The notes: a model not told the origin generated them from the sequence alone. 64,000 nt of DNA from Arenimonas caeni (GCF_003024235.1 NZ_KZ679091.1:62001-126000); one strand, 5' to 3'. Counted from the stretch's first letter, positions 51,245-62,423 are shown. Numbers and translations are program-made.

Positions 51245-52971
51245 GCCCGGCGCCGCGCATCGTCCGCCGCGAGGTTCCCGCGCACGGCCCCTGGCCGGAA
51301 TCGGTGCCGGCGGTGCTGCAGCGGGTCTACGCCGCCCGCGGCGTCACCTCGCCGGAGCAGGCCGAACTCAAGCTGGCACGCCTGCTGTCGCCCGACGCGC
51401 TCGGACGGGTGGGGCAGGCGGCCGAACTGCTGGCCGGGGCCATCGCCGACGACCGCCACATCGTCGTGGTCGGTGATTTCGACTGCGACGGCGCCACCGG
51501 CACCGCCGTGGCGGTGCGCGGCCTGCGCCTGCTCGGCGCGCGCCGGGTCAGCTACCAGGTGCCGCACCGCGTGACCCACGGCTACGGCCTCACGCCGGGC
51601 CTGGTGGATGACCTGGTGGCGCTGGCGCCCGACCTGGTGCTTACCGTCGACAGCGGCATCGCCTGCCACGCCGGCGTGGCCGCGGCGCGGGCGCGCGGCT
51701 GGAAGGTGCTGGTCACCGACCACCACCTGCCGGGCGAGGCGCTGCCCGACGCCGACGTCATCGTCGATCCCAACCTCGGCGACGACGCCTTTCCCAGCAA
51801 GGCCCTGGCCGGCGTCGGCGTGGTCTTCTACGTGCTGCTGGCGCTGCGCCGCCGCCTGCGCGAGGCCGGCGCCTTCGAGGGCCCCGGGCCGGATCTGTCG
51901 GTCCTGCTCGACCTGGTGGCCGTGGGCACGGTGGCCGACCTGGTGCCGCTGGACTACAACAACCGGCTGCTGGTGGCCGCCGGCCTGCGCCGCCTGCGCC
52001 AGGGCCAGGGCCAGCCGGGCCTGCGCGCCCTGGTCGAACTGGCCAAACGCGACGAGGCCAGCCTCACCGCCGCCGACATCGGTTTCGCGATCGGCCCGCG
52101 CCTGAATGCCGCGGGCCGGCTCGAGGACATGGCCCTGGGCATCGAATGCCTGCTGTGCGACGACCCGGCGCGGGCGCGCGAGCTGGCCGCCGTGCTCGAC
52201 CGCATCAACGCCGAGCGCAAGGACGTGCAGCAGCAGATGGTCGATGCCGCCGAGGCCCTGGTCGAGCGCCTCCCGATGGGGGAGGGCGCCCTGCCGCCGG
52301 TGCTGTGCCTGTACGAGCCCGACTGGCATCCGGGCGTGGTCGGCCTGGTGGCCTCGAAGCTCAAGGACCGCCTGCACCGCCCGGTGCTGGCCTTCGCCCC
52401 GGCCGAGCCGGGCAGCGCCCTGCTGAAGGGGTCGGCGCGTTCGGTGCCGGGCCTGCACCTGCGCGACGCGCTGGCCCTGGTCGATGCCCGCCACCCGGGC
52501 CTGGTGGAGCGTTTCGGCGGCCACGCGATGGCGGCGGGCCTGAGCCTGGACGCCGGCAGGCTGCCGGCCTTCCGCGCGGCGATCGAGGCGGTGGTGTCCG
52601 AGTGGCTGGGGCCGGTGCCGCCGGGCGCCGAGCTGGCCAGCGACGGCGAACTCGGCCCGGGCGACATCACCCGCGCGCTGGCCGACCAACTGCGCCTGGC
52701 CGGCCCCTGGGGCCAGGGTTTCCCCGAGCCGGTGTTCGACGGGGTGTTCAAGGTGGCCGGCTGGCGCCGCGTCGGCGAGCGCCACCTCAAGCTCGACCTG
52801 GTGCCGGAAGCGGGCGGGGCGGCCGTGCCGGCCATCCATTTCGGCGGCTGGACCGGCAGCGCGCCGCCGCCGCGCGTGCACGTCGCCTTCCAGCTCGAGC
52901 CCGATGACTGGAACGGGCGCCGGAGCGTGCAGCTGCTCGTGCGCCACCTCGCGCCCCCGACCCTCCCGTAG
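51241..52971 (+). CDS. recJ: Single-strand-specific 5'-3' exonuclease RecJ
   Basis: The 576-residue DHH-family nuclease resects DNA for recombination and mismatch or base-excision repair. The manganese motifs are VVGDFDCDGATGTA (motif I), TVDSGI (II), VTDHHLPG (III, DHH) and DLVAVGTVADLVPL (IV). The DHHA1 domain ends GGHAMAAGLSL, and a C-terminal OB-like domain follows. It starts at GTG overlapping the rpfE stop, and precedes prfB by 53 bases. Confidence 0.97.
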   Translation: MSPAPRIVRREVPAHGPWPESVPAVLQRVYAARGVTSPEQAELKLARLLSPDALGRVGQAAELLAGAIADDRHIVVVGDFDCDGATGTAVAVRGLRLLGARRVSYQVPHRVTHGYGLTPGLVDDLVALAPDLVLTVDSGIACHAGVAAARARGWKVLVTDHHLPGEALPDADVIVDPNLGDDAFPSKALAGVGVVFYVLLALRRRLREAGAFEGPGPDLSVLLDLVAVGTVADLVPLDYNNRLLVAAGLRRLRQGQGQPGLRALVELAKRDEASLTAADIGFAIGPRLNAAGRLEDMALGIECLLCDDPARARELAAVLDRINAERKDVQQQMVDAAEALVERLPMGEGALPPVLCLYEPDWHPGVVGLVASKLKDRLHRPVLAFAPAEPGSALLKGSARSVPGLHLRDALALVDARHPGLVERFGGHAMAAGLSLDAGRLPAFRAAIEAVVSEWLGPVPPGAELASDGELGPGDITRALADQLRLAGPWGQGFPEPVFDGVFKVAGWRRVGERHLKLDLVPEAGGAAVPAIHFGGWTGSAPPPRVHVAFQLEPDDWNGRRSVQLLVRHLAPPTLP

Positions 52972-53024
52972 GCGGGGCGGGTGGTATCATTCGCGGCCTT
53001 TCGTCACAGCAACCGCAGGACACC

Positions 53025-54147
53025 ATGGAACTCAATCCCGTCCGCCAGCGCATCGCCGACCTCCTGGGCCGGCTGGATTCGCTCAGGGGGTATCTTTGAC
53101 TTCGACCTGAAGGTCGAACGTCTCGAGGAAGTGAACCGGGAGCTGGAAAGCCCCGACATCTGGAACGATCCGGAACGCGCCCAGTCGCTGGGCCGCGAGC
53201 GTGCCTCGCTCGAGAAGGTGGTCGGCGGCATCCGCACGCTCACCGACGGCCTCAAGGGCGCCGAAGAGCTGCTCGAGCTCGCCGAGATGGAGAACGACGA
53301 GGACACCGCCAACGCGGTCGTCGAGGACGTCGAGAAGAACGCCCGCGACGTCGAGAAGCTGGAGTTCCAGCGCATGTTCTCCGGCAAGATGGACTCGGCC
53401 AACGCCTACGTCGACATCCAGGCCGGCGCCGGTGGCACCGAGGCGCAGGACTGGGCTGAGATCCTGCTGCGCATGTACCTGCGCTGGTGCGAGTCGCGCG
53501 GCTGGAAGACCGAACTGATGGAAGTCAGCGGCGGCGAAGTGGCGGGCATCAAGTCGGCCACCGTGCGGGTCGAGGGTGACTTCGCCTACGGCTGGCTCAA
53601 GACCGAGACCGGCGTGCACCGCCTGGTGCGTAAGTCGCCGTTCGACTCCGACAACCGCCGCCACACCAGCTTCACTTCGGTGTTCGTCTCGCCCGAGGTG
53701 GACGACAACATCGACATCCAGATCAACCCGGCCGACCTCAAGACCGACGTCTATCGTTCCTCGGGCGCCGGCGGCCAGCACGTGAACAAGACCGAGTCGG
53801 CCGTGCGCATCACCCACGTGCCCACCGGCATCGTGGTGGCCTGCCAGACCGGCCGCAGCCAGCATTCCAACCGCGACACCGCGATGAAGATGCTTGCCGC
53901 CAAGCTCTACGAGCTCGAGATCCAGAAGCGCAACGCCGAGAAGGACGCGGTGGAGGCCACCAAGTCCGACATCGGCTGGGGCAGCCAGATCCGCAACTAC
54001 GTGCTCGACCAGAGCCGCATCAAGGACCTGCGCACCGGCATCGAGCGCTCCGACACCCAGAAGGTGCTCGACGGCGACCTCGACGAGTTCATCGAAGCCA
54101 GCCTCAAGGCCGGCCTCGAAGTGGGCGCCAAGCGCACCGACGCCTGA
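53025..54147 (+). CDS. prfB: Peptide chain release factor 2 (programmed +1 frameshift)
   Basis: RF2 ends translation at UGA and UAA. Codons 1-24 ([24 protein letters not shown]) end at an in-frame TGA (53097-53099). After a +1 shift the frame continues [13 protein letters not shown]... to 54147, giving a 373-residue protein. The tripeptide anticodon SPF ([14 protein letters not shown]) and the catalytic GGQ ([14 protein letters not shown]) are present. The break is the conserved autoregulatory site of prfB, not a sequencing error. It is followed by a short repeat and lysS. Confidence 0.97.
53085..53100 (+). promoter_or_regulatory. prfB programmed +1 frameshift signal
   Basis: AGGGGGTATCTTTGAC contains an internal Shine-Dalgarno-like AGGGGG three bases before the slippery CTT, then the UGA stop with C after it. 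These are all the elements of the classical RF2 autoregulation site. Low RF2 slows termination at this UGA and promotes the +1 slip. Confidence 0.96.
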
Positions 54148-54166
54148 CCCGAAGTCCCCGACGTGT

Positions 54167-54187
54167 AGGAGCGCCTTCAGGCGCGAA
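54167..54187 (+). repeat. Short palindromic repeat, copy 1 (REP-like)
   Basis: A 21-base unit beginning AGGAGCGCCTTC and ending GGCGCGAA lies between prfB and lysS. Its inner GCGCC-TTCA-GGCGC forms a hairpin. The identical 21 bases recur in the same orientation at 62403-62423. It resembles the abundant TAGGAGCGGCTTCAGCCGCGA-type extragenic palindromes of pseudomonads and xanthomonads. Confidence 0.75.
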
Positions 54188-54205
54188 GCTTTCCAGGAAC
54201 CCGCC

Positions 54206-55720
<1,515 letters not shown>

Positions 55721-55833
55721 GCCCCCGTCGCAAGTGTGTGGGGCAAGTGCTTGCCCGCGTTGAATTCCCGGGGGTAAGCTGCCGGTGAGCCGCGACCCGC
55801 GGCAATCACGGTGTGCGCACCCGGGAGCTTTAC

Positions 55834-56883
55834 GTGAACGTATTGATCGTCGATGACCAGCCTTCGCAGCGGACCATGTTCCGCCACCTTCTCGAGGACA
55901 TCAGCCCGGAGGTGAAGGTCACCGACTTCGGCGATCCGGTCGAAGCCCTGCTGTGGTCGCAGCGCAGCTCGCCCGACCTGCTGCTGCTCGACTACCGCAT
56001 GCCCAAGCTCGACGGCCTGGAGTTCGCGCGCCGTTTCCGCCGGCCGCTGTCGCACCGCGACGTGCCGATCATCCTGATCACCGTGGTCGGCGACGAGCCG
56101 ATCCGCAATGCCGCGCTCGAGGCCGGCGTCATCGACTTCCTGGTCAAGCCGGTGCGCCCGCGCGAACTGCGCTCGCGCTGCCGCAACCTGCTGGCCCTGC
56201 GCCAGCAACAGCAGAACCTCAAGTCGCGCGCGCACGAGCTCGAGCGCCAGCTGCTGGCGCGCATGCACGAACTCGACGACCGCGAGCGCGAGCTGCTGCA
56301 GCGCCTGGCCAAGGCCACGGCGATGCACGACGGCGGCCCGATCGCCAGCCTCGACCGCCTGGGCCGTTATGCCGGCCTGATCGCCGAGGCGCTGGGCCTG
56401 TCCGAGGACGAAGTGCGCACTATCGAACTGGCCGCGCCACTGCGTGACATCGGCAAGCTGGCCATCTCCGACACCATCCTGCGCAAGCCGGGCCCGCTGG
56501 ACGCCGCCGAGCTGGCCGAGGTGCGGCGCCACCCGGAGCTGGGCCACGAACTGCTCTCCGGCAGCGGCAGCCGCTTCGTGCAGGTCGGCGCCACCATCGC
56601 CCTGGGCCACCAGGAGCGCTGGGACGGCAGCGGTTATCCGCACGGGCAGGCCGGCGAGGACATTCCGCTGCCGGCGCGCATCGCGGCGGTGGCCGACGTG
56701 CTCGACGCCATGACCTCGCCGCGCGCCTGGCGCCCCGCGCACACCTTCGCCGCGGCGATGGACTTCATCCGCTCGGCTTCCGGCACGCTGTTCGACCCGG
56801 CGGTCGTCTCGGCGGCGATGGCCCGCCGCGAGCGGCTCGAGGAAGTCTTCCGCATGGTCACCCCGGGGCAAGGCAGCGCCTGA
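55834..56883 (+). CDS. rpfG: RpfG-like response regulator with degenerate HD-GYP domain
   Basis: The 349-residue protein pairs an N-terminal receiver (residues 1-120; phospho-acceptor Asp53 in [13 protein letters not shown]) with an HD-GYP domain (about 150-340). In Xanthomonas RpfG turns over c-di-GMP when activated by RpfC. Here the HD pair reads R204-D205 (PLRDIGK) and the HHE reads H259-Q260-E261 ([12 protein letters not shown]). Two metal-ligand histidines are thus replaced, while GYP, the HPELGHELL histidine and VADVLDA Asp remain. The GTG at 55834 is chosen because GGGAG precedes it by 6 bases; a GTG at 55813 is the alternative. It is followed by rpfC after 37 bases. Confidence 0.9.
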   Translation: MNVLIVDDQPSQRTMFRHLLEDISPEVKVTDFGDPVEALLWSQRSSPDLLLLDYRMPKLDGLEFARRFRRPLSHRDVPIILITVVGDEPIRNAALEAGVIDFLVKPVRPRELRSRCRNLLALRQQQQNLKSRAHELERQLLARMHELDDRERELLQRLAKATAMHDGGPIASLDRLGRYAGLIAEALGLSEDEVRTIELAAPLRDIGKLAISDTILRKPGPLDAAELAEVRRHPELGHELLSGSGSRFVQVGATIALGHQERWDGSGYPHGQAGEDIPLPARIAAVADVLDAMTSPRAWRPAHTFAAAMDFIRSASGTLFDPAVVSAAMARRERLEEVFRMVTPGQGSA

Positions 56884-56920
56884 GCCCCTTCCGAGGGAGC
56901 CCGCGCGCCCGCGCCACGTC

Positions 56921-59050
56921 ATGATCCGCGCCTTCGCCAACCGCCCCGACAGCGAGCACGGCCAGGCGCTGGTCCGGCTGGTCATCGCCGCGGTGCTGCT
57001 GGCCTACCTGGCCGGCCTGGCCTCGGGCGAGGTCGCCGGCGAGGAACTGCGGCTGAGCGTGCTGGTGCTGCTGGCCGAGACCCTGCTGGGCCTCGGGCTG
57101 GTCATCGCCATCGTCCTGCAGCCGGGGGTTTCGCACTTCCGGCGCGTGGTCGGCATGCTGGCCGACTACAGCACGCTCGCGGCCATGATGATCCTCAAGG
57201 GCGAGGTGCTGGCGCCGCTGTACGTGATCATCCTCTGGGTCACCGTGGGCAACGGCCTGCGCTATGGCACCGGCTACCTGTTCGCGGCCATGGGCCTGGC
57301 CGTGGCCACCTTCCTGGCGGTGATCCTCTCCACGCCCTACTGGCAGCAGAACAGCTATATCGCCTGGGGCCTGCTGGTCGGCCTGGTCGCGATCCCCGGC
57401 TACCTGATCAGCCTGCTGCGCGACCTGCGTCGCGCCGGCGAGGAGGCGCGGCGCGCGAACGCCGCCAAGAGCCGCTTCCTGGCCAACATGAGCCACGAGT
57501 TCCGTTCGCCGCTCAACGGCATCATCGGCATGGCGGAGCTGCTCTCGGGCACGCGCCTGTCGCCGGAGCAGCGCGAGGCCGCCGACGTCATCCAGACCTC
57601 GGCCCAGACCCTGCTGCTGCTGGTCGAGGACGTGCTCGACATTTCGGCCATCGAAGCCGGCAAGCTCAAGCGCCAGGACAGCGAGTTCTCGACGCGCGAG
57701 CTGGCCAGGCGCATCCGCACGATGCTCCAGCCGATGGCGGCCAACAAGAACCTGGACCTGCAGGTGGAGGTGCAGGAGGGCATCCCGGCGCGGCTGCGCG
57801 GCGACGCGCCGCACCTCGGGCAGATCCTGCTCAACCTCACGCACAACGCCATCAAGTTCACCGAGGTCGGCAGCGTGCGCCTGCTCTTCCAGCTGCGGGC
57901 GCTGCGCGACGGCAGGGCGGCGCTGCGCTTTTCCGTGCGCGACACCGGCATCGGCGTGCCCGATGCCGCCAAGGGCACGCTGTTCAAGGCCTTCGAGCAG
58001 GTCGATTCCGGGCCCACCCGGCGTTTCGGCGGCACGGGCCTGGGCACCACCATCGCCAAGACGCTCACCGAACTGCTGGGTGGCTCGATCGGCCTCGAGG
58101 ACAACCCCGGCGGCGGCACCCATTTCTGGGTCGACCTCGAACTCGAGGTGGTGCCGGGCGCCGAGGCGGGCAGCCCGGTGTCCTCCGAAGGCAAGGTCAT
58201 CAGCTTCGACGATCCCTTCGTGCGCCACCGCGCCCGGGTGCGGCCGATGCGGGTGCTCGTCGCCGACGACCAGCCGGCGAACCGGCTGGTGCTGCAGCGC
58301 CTGCTCGAACGCGCCGGCCACCAGCCGGTGTTCGCCGAGGATGGCGAGCAGGCGCTCGACCGGCTCGAGGCCGAAACCCTGGACGCGGCCATCGTCGACC
58401 TGCACATGCCGGGCGTGGACGGCCTGGAGGTGATCAAGCAGGCCCGGGTGATGCAGGCCGGCGGCGAGCGCACGCCGATCGTGGTGCTCAGCGCCGACGC
58501 CACCGTCGATGCCGTGCGCGACGCCGAGGCGGCGGGCGCGTACACCTTCCTCACCAAGCCGGTGGTGGCCTCGCGCCTGCTCGACACCCTGGCCGAGATC
58601 GCCGGTGGCGCCGGCGGCGAGGCGGCCGGCCTGCAGCGCAAGGAGCTGCTCCCGACGCTGCGCACCGACGTGCTCGAGGAACTGGCGGGCATGGGCCTGG
58701 GCAGCCAGTTCCTGCACGACTTCTCCGAACAGTGCCTGCGCGATGCCAGCCGCTGCCTGGCCGAGGCCGAACGTGCCGCGGCGCAGTCGCGCTGGGACGG
58801 CTTGCGCGAAGCCGCGCATGCGCTCAAGGGCGTGTCCGAAAACCTCGGTGCGCAGGCGCTGGTGTTGCGCAGCTCGGAGCTGATGCGCGCCAGCGATGCC
58901 GTGCTGGCCAAGGAGTGGCGGCGGCTGGTCGGCAACATCGGCACCCAGCTCGAGGGCACCGCGGCCCAGGTCCGCAGCGAAGTGGCGCGCATCTCGTCGC
59001 GCCCGGCGCAAGGCGAGACCGGCCGGCCCACGGACAACGAGTCCGGCTGA
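56921..59050 (+). CDS. rpfC: DSF sensor hybrid histidine kinase RpfC
   Basis: The 709-residue sensor perceives the fatty-acid signal DSF and phosphorylates RpfG. About five membrane helices fill residues 20-165. The kinase core has the H box [10 protein letters not shown] (His192), N box [13 protein letters not shown], and G boxes RDTGIGVP and [15 protein letters not shown] receiver domain (about 440-565; Asp493 in [11 protein letters not shown]) and an HPT domain (His633 in [13 protein letters not shown]) complete the phosphorelay. The same layout is known for Xanthomonas RpfC, whose receiver also binds RpfF to hold DSF synthesis low. No rpfH lies between it and rpfG. Confidence 0.95.
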   Translation: MIRAFANRPDSEHGQALVRLVIAAVLLAYLAGLASGEVAGEELRLSVLVLLAETLLGLGLVIAIVLQPGVSHFRRVVGMLADYSTLAAMMILKGEVLAPLYVIILWVTVGNGLRYGTGYLFAAMGLAVATFLAVILSTPYWQQNSYIAWGLLVGLVAIPGYLISLLRDLRRAGEEARRANAAKSRFLANMSHEFRSPLNGIIGMAELLSGTRLSPEQREAADVIQTSAQTLLLLVEDVLDISAIEAGKLKRQDSEFSTRELARRIRTMLQPMAANKNLDLQVEVQEGIPARLRGDAPHLGQILLNLTHNAIKFTEVGSVRLLFQLRALRDGRAALRFSVRDTGIGVPDAAKGTLFKAFEQVDSGPTRRFGGTGLGTTIAKTLTELLGGSIGLEDNPGGGTHFWVDLELEVVPGAEAGSPVSSEGKVISFDDPFVRHRARVRPMRVLVADDQPANRLVLQRLLERAGHQPVFAEDGEQALDRLEAETLDAAIVDLHMPGVDGLEVIKQARVMQAGGERTPIVVLSADATVDAVRDAEAAGAYTFLTKPVVASRLLDTLAEIAGGAGGEAAGLQRKELLPTLRTDVLEELAGMGLGSQFLHDFSEQCLRDASRCLAEAERAAAQSRWDGLREAAHALKGVSENLGAQALVLRSSELMRASDAVLAKEWRRLVGNIGTQLEGTAAQVRSEVARISSRPAQGETGRPTDNESG

Positions 59051-59062
59051 GCCGCGCCGCCG

Positions 59063-59092
59063 GGATGGCCGCCCCTTGCCTGGCGGCCATCC
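59063..59092. terminator. Hairpin between convergent rpfC and rpfF
   Basis: GGATGGCCGCC (59063-59073) pairs perfectly with GGCGGCCATCC (59082-59092) around an 8-base loop. It fills the 51-base gap between the converging genes. There is no T-tract on either side, so it may act as a weak two-way terminator or an mRNA 3'-end stabiliser. Confidence 0.5.
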
Positions 59093-59101
59093 GGTCGTCG
59101 C

Positions 59102-59995
59102 TCAGATCACCTGGCGCAGCGGCGCGTCGCCGGCGACGCGGCGCTTCTGCGCCCGCACCAGCCGCTCCATGGTCTGCAGGCCGCGGTCGCCCAGGCGCAT
59201 GGCGGCGTCCACCCAGGTGGTGGTGACGCGCATCAGCTCGTCCAGGCTCACCGGGTTGCAGGTCATGCGCACGGTATTCATCGAGCGCAGCGCGTTGCCC
59301 ATGCGCTTGCGCCGGCGCACCAGCTCGCGGGCGGCCTGCAGGCCTTCGCCGCGCGGCACCAGGAAGTCCACCACGCCCATGCGGTGCAGTTCCTCGGCCG
59401 GATAGACATTGCCGTCGAGCATCATCCGCTCGGCCTGGGCCGGGGTGACGCGACGGGAGAGGAAGGTGTAGGCGCCCATGCCCGGGAACAGGTCGAACAG
59501 CACCTCCGGGAAGCCCATGCCGGTGCCTTCCTCGGCAATGATGGTGTGGCAGCACAGGGCCGCCTCGAAGCCGCCGCCCAGCGCATCGCCCTGGACCACG
59601 GCGATCGAGTGCACGCGGTCGTCGGCCAGGCGGGCGAAATGGAAGGCCACCGAGACGCAGAGCTGGGCATAGGCCAGCAGGCGGGCGCGGTCGCCGGTGC
59701 GGATCAGGCGCGAGAACAGCTCCAGGTCGCCGCCGAGGTTGAAGACGTCCGAATGCGAGGCCAGCACCAGGTGGCGGACCTCGTTGCCCGGGTCCCTGGC
59801 GTCGTTGGCGATGCGGTTGGCGACCTGGCGCTGGCACTCGCGCAGGTCGACGAGCAGTTGCTCGCTGAAGCAGGGGCGGTAGCCGGTGCCGACGTTGTGG
59901 TGCATGAAGCACCACTCGATGCCGGGCTCCGGCTCGGAGCGGTGGTCGACCAGGGTGAGGGCGGGTTCGCGGTTGATGCTCTCGACGACGGACAT
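59102..59995 (-). CDS. rpfF: DSF synthase RpfF (crotonase-fold thioesterase/dehydratase)
   Basis: The 297-residue enzyme makes the diffusible signal factor, a cis-2-unsaturated fatty acid, from 3-hydroxyacyl-ACP. Both catalytic glutamates of the family are present: E144 in GGGFEAALCCHT and E164 in GFPEVLFDLFPGMGAY (corresponding to E141 and E161 of Xanthomonas RpfF). Other shared stretches are HSDVFNLGGDLELF and RRVTPAQAERMMLDGNVYPAEEL. The ATG at 59995 has GGAG 8 bases upstream. It is convergent with rpfC, and a -10 TAGACT lies in the upstream spacer. Confidence 0.95.
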   Translation of the reverse strand: MSVVESINREPALTLVDHRSEPEPGIEWCFMHHNVGTGYRPCFSEQLLVDLRECQRQVANRIANDARDPGNEVRHLVLASHSDVFNLGGDLELFSRLIRTGDRARLLAYAQLCVSVAFHFARLADDRVHSIAVVQGDALGGGFEAALCCHTIIAEEGTGMGFPEVLFDLFPGMGAYTFLSRRVTPAQAERMMLDGNVYPAEELHRMGVVDFLVPRGEGLQAARELVRRRKRMGNALRSMNTVRMTCNPVSLDELMRVTTTWVDAAMRLGDRGLQTMERLVRAQKRRVAGDAPLRQVI

Positions 59996-60094
59996 GGCGG
60001 CTTCTCCAGGCAAGGGACGGTGTCCCTACACGTTCCGGATGCGGAGCGCAAGGGGTCCGGGGCAGTCTACACCCGGCAACACGTCCAAACGCCA

Positions 60095-60118
60095 GCGCCG
60101 CCCCGGGAGGGGCGGCGC
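60095..60118 (-). terminator. Probable terminator between rpfB and rpfF
   Basis: GCGCCGCCCC (60095-60104) pairs perfectly with GGGGCGGCGC (60109-60118) around GGGA. On the minus strand it falls 27 bases after the rpfB stop and is followed by TGGCGTTTGG, only a weak T-tract. It probably reduces read-through from rpfB into rpfF. Beyond it TAGACT (complement of 60066-60071) may be the rpfF -10. Confidence 0.6.
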
Positions 60119-60144
60119 CGGAGGGACTTGCCTGGGCGGCCCGG

Positions 60145-61827
60145 TCAGGCCGCGGTCTTGGGGGCGTCGCGCAGCTCGCGGCGCAGGATCTTGCCGACGT
60201 TGGACTTGGGCAGCTCGGCGCGGAACTCGACGAAGCGCGGCTGCTTGTAGCCGGTGAGGTTGTCCTTGCAGAAGGCCTTGACCTGTTCGGCGGTCAGCGA
60301 CGGATCCTTCTTGACGATCACCACCTTCACGGCCTCGCCGGACTTGTCGTCCGGCACGCCGACCGCGGCGACCTCGAGCACGCCGGGCATCAGCGCGATG
60401 ACGTCCTCGACTTCGTTCGGGTACACGTTGAAGCCCGAGACGAGGATCATGTCCTTCTTGCGGTCGACGATGTAGAAGAAGCCCTTCTCGTCCATCTTGG
60501 CCATGTCGCCGGTGTGCAGCCAGCCCTCGGCGTCGAGCACCTTGGCGGTCTCCTCCGGGCGCTGCCAGTAGCCGGCCATCACCTGCGGGCCGCGGATGCA
60601 CAGCTCGCCGACTTCACCCACCGGCAGCATCCGCCCCTCGTCGTCCTTGACGCAGGCGTCGGTGGACGGGATGGGCAAGCCGATCGAGCCGTTGTACTCG
60701 GCCAGGTTCATCGGGTTGATGCAGGCGGCCGGCGAGGTTTCGGTCAGGCCATAGGCCTCGACCAGGGTGATGCCGGTGGCGGCCTTCCAGCGCTCGGCCA
60801 CCGCGCGCTGCACGGCCATGCCGCCGCCGAGGGTGAGGTGCAGGTTCGAGAAGTCGACCTTCTCGAAGCCGGGGGTGTTGAGCAGGCCGTTGAACAGGGT
60901 GTTGACGCCGGTGATGGCGGTGAACGGGATCTTCCTGAGCTCGGCGACGAAGCCCTTCATGTCGCGCGGGTTGGTGATCAGGTAGTTGAGGCCGCCGAAC
61001 TTCATGAAGACCAGGCAGTTCGCCGTGAGCGCGAAGATGTGGTACAGCGGCAGCGCGGTGATGATCACTTCCTTGCCCATGCTGGCGTTGGCGCCCAGCC
61101 AGGCCGAGGCCTGCTGCATGTTCGCCACCAAGTTGCGGTGGGTGAGCATGGCGCCCTTGGCCACGCCGGTGGTGCCGCCGGTGTACTGCAGGAAGGCGAT
61201 GTCCTGCGGCCGGATGTCGATGGCAGGCAGCGTCTTGCCGGCACCGAGGGCCAAGGCCTCGTTGAAGCGCAGGTGGCCGGGCAGGTCGTAGTCGGGCACC
61301 TGCTTCTTGACGTGGCGCAGCACGAAGTTGATCAGCGATCCCTTCGGGAAGCCCAGCATGTCGCCCACGCCGGTGACGATGACCTGCTTGAGCGGGGTGT
61401 CGGCGACGACGTCGGCGACCACGTGGGCGAAGTTCTCCAGCACCACGATGGCGCTGGCGCCGGAATCGACCAGCTGGTGGCGCAGTTCGCGCGCCGTGTA
61501 CATCGGGTTGGTGTTGACCACCGTCAGGCCGGCGCGCAGCGCGCCGAAGATGGCGACGGGGTACTGGAGCAGGTTGGGCATCATCAGGGCGACGCGGTCG
61601 CCCTTCTTGAGTTTGAGTTCGTGCAGCAGGTAGTTTGCGAACTGCGTGCTGAGGCGGTCGACCTGGTCGTAGGTGAGCTGCTTGCCGAAGTTGGCGAAGG
61701 CCGGGTTGTCGCGATAGGTGCGGCAGGCTTCCTCGAGCACCGAGACGATCGACGGATACTGCTCAAGGTCGACCTCCGGGCCGATGCCCGCAGGATAATT
61801 CGCCAGCCAAGGACGTTCGAAACCCAT
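60145..61827 (-). CDS. rpfB: Long-chain acyl-CoA ligase RpfB (FadD-like)
   Basis: The 560-residue AMP-forming ligase activates long-chain fatty acids with CoA. In Xanthomonas RpfB it also promotes turnover of DSF. The P-loop motif is YTGGTTGVAKGAMLTHRN, followed by the adenylate motifs GLTETSPA and GWLHTGDMAKMDEKG and the hinge DRKKDMILVSGFNVYPNEVE. The C-terminal Lys segment is SNVGKILRREL. Its N-terminus MGFERPWLANYPAGIGPEVDLEQY is FadD-typical. GAGGGG lies before the ATG at 61827. It sits 149 bases upstream of rpfF on the same strand, with a hairpin between. Confidence 0.95.
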   Translation of the reverse strand: MGFERPWLANYPAGIGPEVDLEQYPSIVSVLEEACRTYRDNPAFANFGKQLTYDQVDRLSTQFANYLLHELKLKKGDRVALMMPNLLQYPVAIFGALRAGLTVVNTNPMYTARELRHQLVDSGASAIVVLENFAHVVADVVADTPLKQVIVTGVGDMLGFPKGSLINFVLRHVKKQVPDYDLPGHLRFNEALALGAGKTLPAIDIRPQDIAFLQYTGGTTGVAKGAMLTHRNLVANMQQASAWLGANASMGKEVIITALPLYHIFALTANCLVFMKFGGLNYLITNPRDMKGFVAELRKIPFTAITGVNTLFNGLLNTPGFEKVDFSNLHLTLGGGMAVQRAVAERWKAATGITLVEAYGLTETSPAACINPMNLAEYNGSIGLPIPSTDACVKDDEGRMLPVGEVGELCIRGPQVMAGYWQRPEETAKVLDAEGWLHTGDMAKMDEKGFFYIVDRKKDMILVSGFNVYPNEVEDVIALMPGVLEVAAVGVPDDKSGEAVKVVIVKKDPSLTAEQVKAFCKDNLTGYKQPRFVEFRAELPKSNVGKILRRELRDAPKTAA

Positions 61828-62374
61828 GCCATTCCCCTCGGTTACCAATGCCATCCGACCCGCTGCGACGCACTCTCCATGCGGCGCGCGGAATTCGAGT
61901 ATTCGCTCGATTGGAGCATACCCCCACGGGTCAGGCAAGGCGCGCCGCGCGGGCTTTCGCGCGGTTTTCACGGTGCTGCTCCTGGCCGGGCTGGCGGTGG
62001 TCACCGGATGTGCCCGGACGCCACCCGAACAGGCCCTGCGCGAGACCATCGCCAGCATGCAGGCCGCCGCCGAGGCCCGCGACACCGAGGCGCTGGTCGG
62101 GCACCTGGCCGATGACTTCGGTGGGCCGGAGGGCATGGACCGGGACAGGTTCCGCCGCTACCTGGCGCTGATCTGGCTGCGAAACCGCGACGTCGGCGTC
62201 ACCCTCGGCCCGCTGGACGTCGAACTGATGGGCGACCGGGCGCGCGTTCGCTTCACCGCCGCCGCGCGCGGCGGCGAGGGCCTGCTGCCCGATCGCGCCG
62301 AGGTATACCAGGTCGAGACCGGCTGGCGCCTGGAAGGCGGCGACTGGAAACTCATCTCCGCCGACTGGCGCTGA
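61826..62374 (+). CDS. Probable lipoprotein of unknown function
   Basis: The frame encodes a lipobox signal, GKARRAGFRAVFTVLLLAGLAVVTGC, then a 125-residue domain ending GDWKLISADWR that looks like an NTF2/SnoaL-type cone (charged helices, then a strand pattern). The only ATG in frame is at 61826, sharing its CATG with the rpfB start codon on the other strand and giving about 60 residues before the lipobox. A GTG at 61973 would drop the basic N-region. The real start is thus uncertain. Confidence 0.6.
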   Translation: MPFPSVTNAIRPAATHSPCGARNSSIRSIGAYPHGSGKARRAGFRAVFTVLLLAGLAVVTGCARTPPEQALRETIASMQAAAEARDTEALVGHLADDFGGPEGMDRDRFRRYLALIWLRNRDVGVTLGPLDVELMGDRARVRFTAAARGGEGLLPDRAEVYQVETGWRLEGGDWKLISADWR

Positions 62375-62402
62375 ATCTCGCCATCTCCCGCCCCGTCCCT
62401 GC

Positions 62403-62423
62403 AGGAGCGCCTTCAGGCGCGAA
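62403..62423 (+). repeat. Short palindromic repeat, copy 2 (REP-like)
   Basis: This is an exact copy, in the same orientation, of the 21-base unit at 54167-54187. Here it sits 28 bases after the lipoprotein gene, in a 207-base spacer that otherwise holds only the aconitase terminator. Confidence 0.75.

Noticed and set aside
53025-53099. A frameshift mutation or pseudogene in prfB
   Set aside because: The in-frame TGA sits in the conserved programmed +1 frameshift signal of release factor 2.
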